NCBI GenBank assembly: GCA_016801885.1 | Contig: CM028896.1 | Span: 16,958,501 to 17,022,500, forward strand | Direction of reading: 5' to 3' | DNA: 64,000 nucleotides | From: Toxotes chatareus | Lineage: Eukaryota; Chordata; Actinopteri; Toxotidae | In this document: in pieces, positions 62,346-64,000 of the stretch | Layout of the letters: the number at the start of each line of letters is the position of its first letter | How positions within the stretch are numbered: position 1 is the stretch's first letter | Translations under genes and position numbers: made by a program | The notes under the pieces: generated by a model | Database searches by the model: none | What the model saw: only the letters and a program-made list of their open reading frames with translations | Told to the model about the DNA's origin: nothing

Positions 62346-62699
62346 ACAAAAAACTCAGGTTTGACATTTGACAGAAAGCTAATTATTGTCCCTTAATGTT
62401 TTGAGTATCACCTGTGCTTTTCCTTCTATGACAAGTTGTAATGTCTGCAGTGAAAACGGCCTGTTTTCCTGAGCTGTGCTCGTATATTCTACAACACACT
62501 TTCATGAGCTGGTGTATTTTAAGACAGAGGAAACTCCTCGCCCCATTCACTCTGTGCAGATTGGACTCACTCAGTCCATGTTAGTTAATGTGTTTTTGTG
62601 TGTCTGTAAACTCTCTGTTCTTTACAGTGTTTTTGGGTTCATAGTGCCAGTATCTGTCAGATGTGCAGATTTAAACGTAGCTGCCTGTAATCCGATCAT

Positions 62700-63205
62700 C
62701 TCTTTAAAGGAACAGTCCAACATTTTAGGAAACATGCTTATTTCTTTTCTTAGAAAATGAGGACAACTCTCACATCTCTCTGCTTCATACATAGCTTCCT
62801 CCAACAACTGGTTAGTTTAGCTTAGCTAAGGTAGTCTGTCCAGAGTTAACAAAGTCTACCTACCAGCAGCTCTAAAGCTCACTAATTTACACGCTTCATG
62901 TTGTTTATTTAATTTAATTCATTCAAAACCTGAAGTGTGAAAGTGACGACGTGCAGTTTTACAGAGGATCACACTACGTTCGGGACTGTTTCGTGGTGCA
63001 GGAGTCTCCACTGGTTACCTGGCTCAAAACCACTTAAACAAAAAGATAGAATGAATTAATCAGTGAGCTTTGGAGCTGCTGTTTTCATCTGTTCCCAGTC
63101 CTTATGCTGAGCTAAGAAAACTGGCTTCTGGGTCTAGCTACATAACTACTGCACCGATGTGAGAGTTGTGTCAGTCTTATCTGTGAGAAAGATTTCCCAA
63201 ACTGT
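62700..63205. mobile_element. Foldback repeat (copy B) with long inverted arms
   Basis: The left arm (about 62706-62890) and right arm (about 63055-63205) are diverged inverted copies. ACTCTCACATC, GGTTAG-TTTAGCTTAGC and AAAGCTCACTAAT on the left meet their reverse complements on the right. The arms are about 150 bp. No coding capacity; the structure is that of a non-autonomous foldback or MITE element. Confidence 0.65.
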
Positions 63206-63641
63206 CAAACCATCTCATGAAGGTAAATCTTGAGCTGTTTGTTTTTACATTTCTTTGAATTAATGCTCCTAATTTTATCTCTGCAGCACTTTGAATGAAA
63301 GAAGCCAAAAAGTCTTTCATGAATGGACACCTCTTCATGTGTCCAGTTACTTCTCCAAATTCGTGCCTCGGATTTTTAAAAAATCTGTGTTTTAAAATTT
63401 TTATCCTGATGTTTGGCTGTGACAATATTTTACTCTGAGTATTAGTATTAAGTTTGTAAAGAGCCTTATGGAGGATGAAGGGCTGGATGTGTTTTTGTGA
63501 GGAATTCATCAAGGGAAATTTTGCATGGTAACATTTGAAATGAACGCTTTAATCCTTTGTGCCTTGTTATTTGCACTGTCAAGGTGCATCTGCCTTAAAT
63601 GTGAACATATTTGCACTGTGATGAAACTGATTAAAAATAAA

Positions 63642-64000
63642 TCAAAGAAGTAAATGCACTATCTTTTGGATATATCATGATATAACATGCACAGTCTTGT
63701 ACAATGTACAAGCTTTAGTTTCCGTCTGACATATTGACTTTAACACCAGTTAAGCCTGAGATGAAGCCTGAATTGTGGCCTAACCAGGTTGTATTGTTTG
63801 TTTTAAATGCTCCTGCTGAATTTTGAGGCCATATGGAGACAGGCATTGCAAACTAGCTTAGGCTATAAATACTATGGTATGAGGAAGTGGTTCCATGCTA
63901 ACTTATGTCAGACTTACCTGAATCTGTTTTATTAAACACACTGATGTACTGAACTAAGTCTGGTTTAACCAGTAATCCTCCTTTATAAAACACTAAATAG
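63642..64000. other. Downstream flank of gns
   Basis: AT-rich sequence to the window edge with nothing recognisable. Confidence 0.6.

Larger units (their letters stand above)
61778..63641 (+). other. gns: gns 3' UTR
   Basis: Follows the TAA with no splice-supported frame. It carries two copies of an interspersed repeat (62040-62345 and 62700-63205) and ends near AATAAA at 63636-63641. If the transcript reaches that signal, both repeat copies are in the mature mRNA. Confidence 0.5.

Overview
This window is nuclear DNA from a ray-finned fish, most likely a percomorph teleost. Genes are split by short GT-AG introns, GT/CA microsatellites are everywhere, fish-type interspersed repeats recur, and a teleost il1b lies beside cnnm3. 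No prokaryotic, plasmid or viral organisation is visible. Exon models were built by hand from reading frame, splice signals and remembered family sequences; no alignment was run.

Layout. 1-6146 is an AT-rich tandem satellite of about 75-bp units, open at the left window edge. cnnm3 (+, 6781-13438, 11 coding exons, 751 aa), a CNNM/cyclin-M metal-transport protein, starts about 635 bp after it. 13.4-20.6 kb is its 3' flank plus repeats and one possible minus-strand exon. il1b (+, 20658-23382, 6 coding exons, 263 aa) is the cytokine IL-1 beta. At 25.9-26.3 kb a CpG-rich block with CCAAT boxes looks like the promoter and first coding exon of an unidentified minus-strand gene, followed by a CAA/CAG-rich repeat. 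26.3-35.4 kb has no gene I can support. purb (-, 36809-37705, one exon) encodes Pur-beta. A vent/ved-class homeobox gene (-, 40539-42065, 3 exons, 282 aa) has a clear TATA box and a 253-bp CA repeat just upstream. polm (-, 48769-52329, 11 exons, 545 aa) encodes DNA polymerase mu. gns (+, 54953-61777, 13 exons, 531 aa) encodes lysosomal N-acetylglucosamine-6-sulfatase, and its 3' flank carries a foldback repeat.

The genes do not form one pathway: metal transport, inflammation, single-strand nucleic-acid binding, embryonic dorsoventral patterning, DNA end joining and glycosaminoglycan breakdown. Their order is informative. From general knowledge, cnnm3 and il1b relate to human chromosome 2q and purb and polm to 7p13, with the fish ved-type gene between purb and polm.

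I see no evidence for an undescribed multi-gene system. The most interesting items are the palindrome-bearing satellite next to cnnm3, splice sites flush with GT microsatellites, a possible alternative cnnm3 terminal exon, the unidentified minus-strand gene whose intron may contain il1b, the regulatory-looking DNA around the homeobox gene, the enlarged loop in Pol mu, and the shortened GNS C-terminus.
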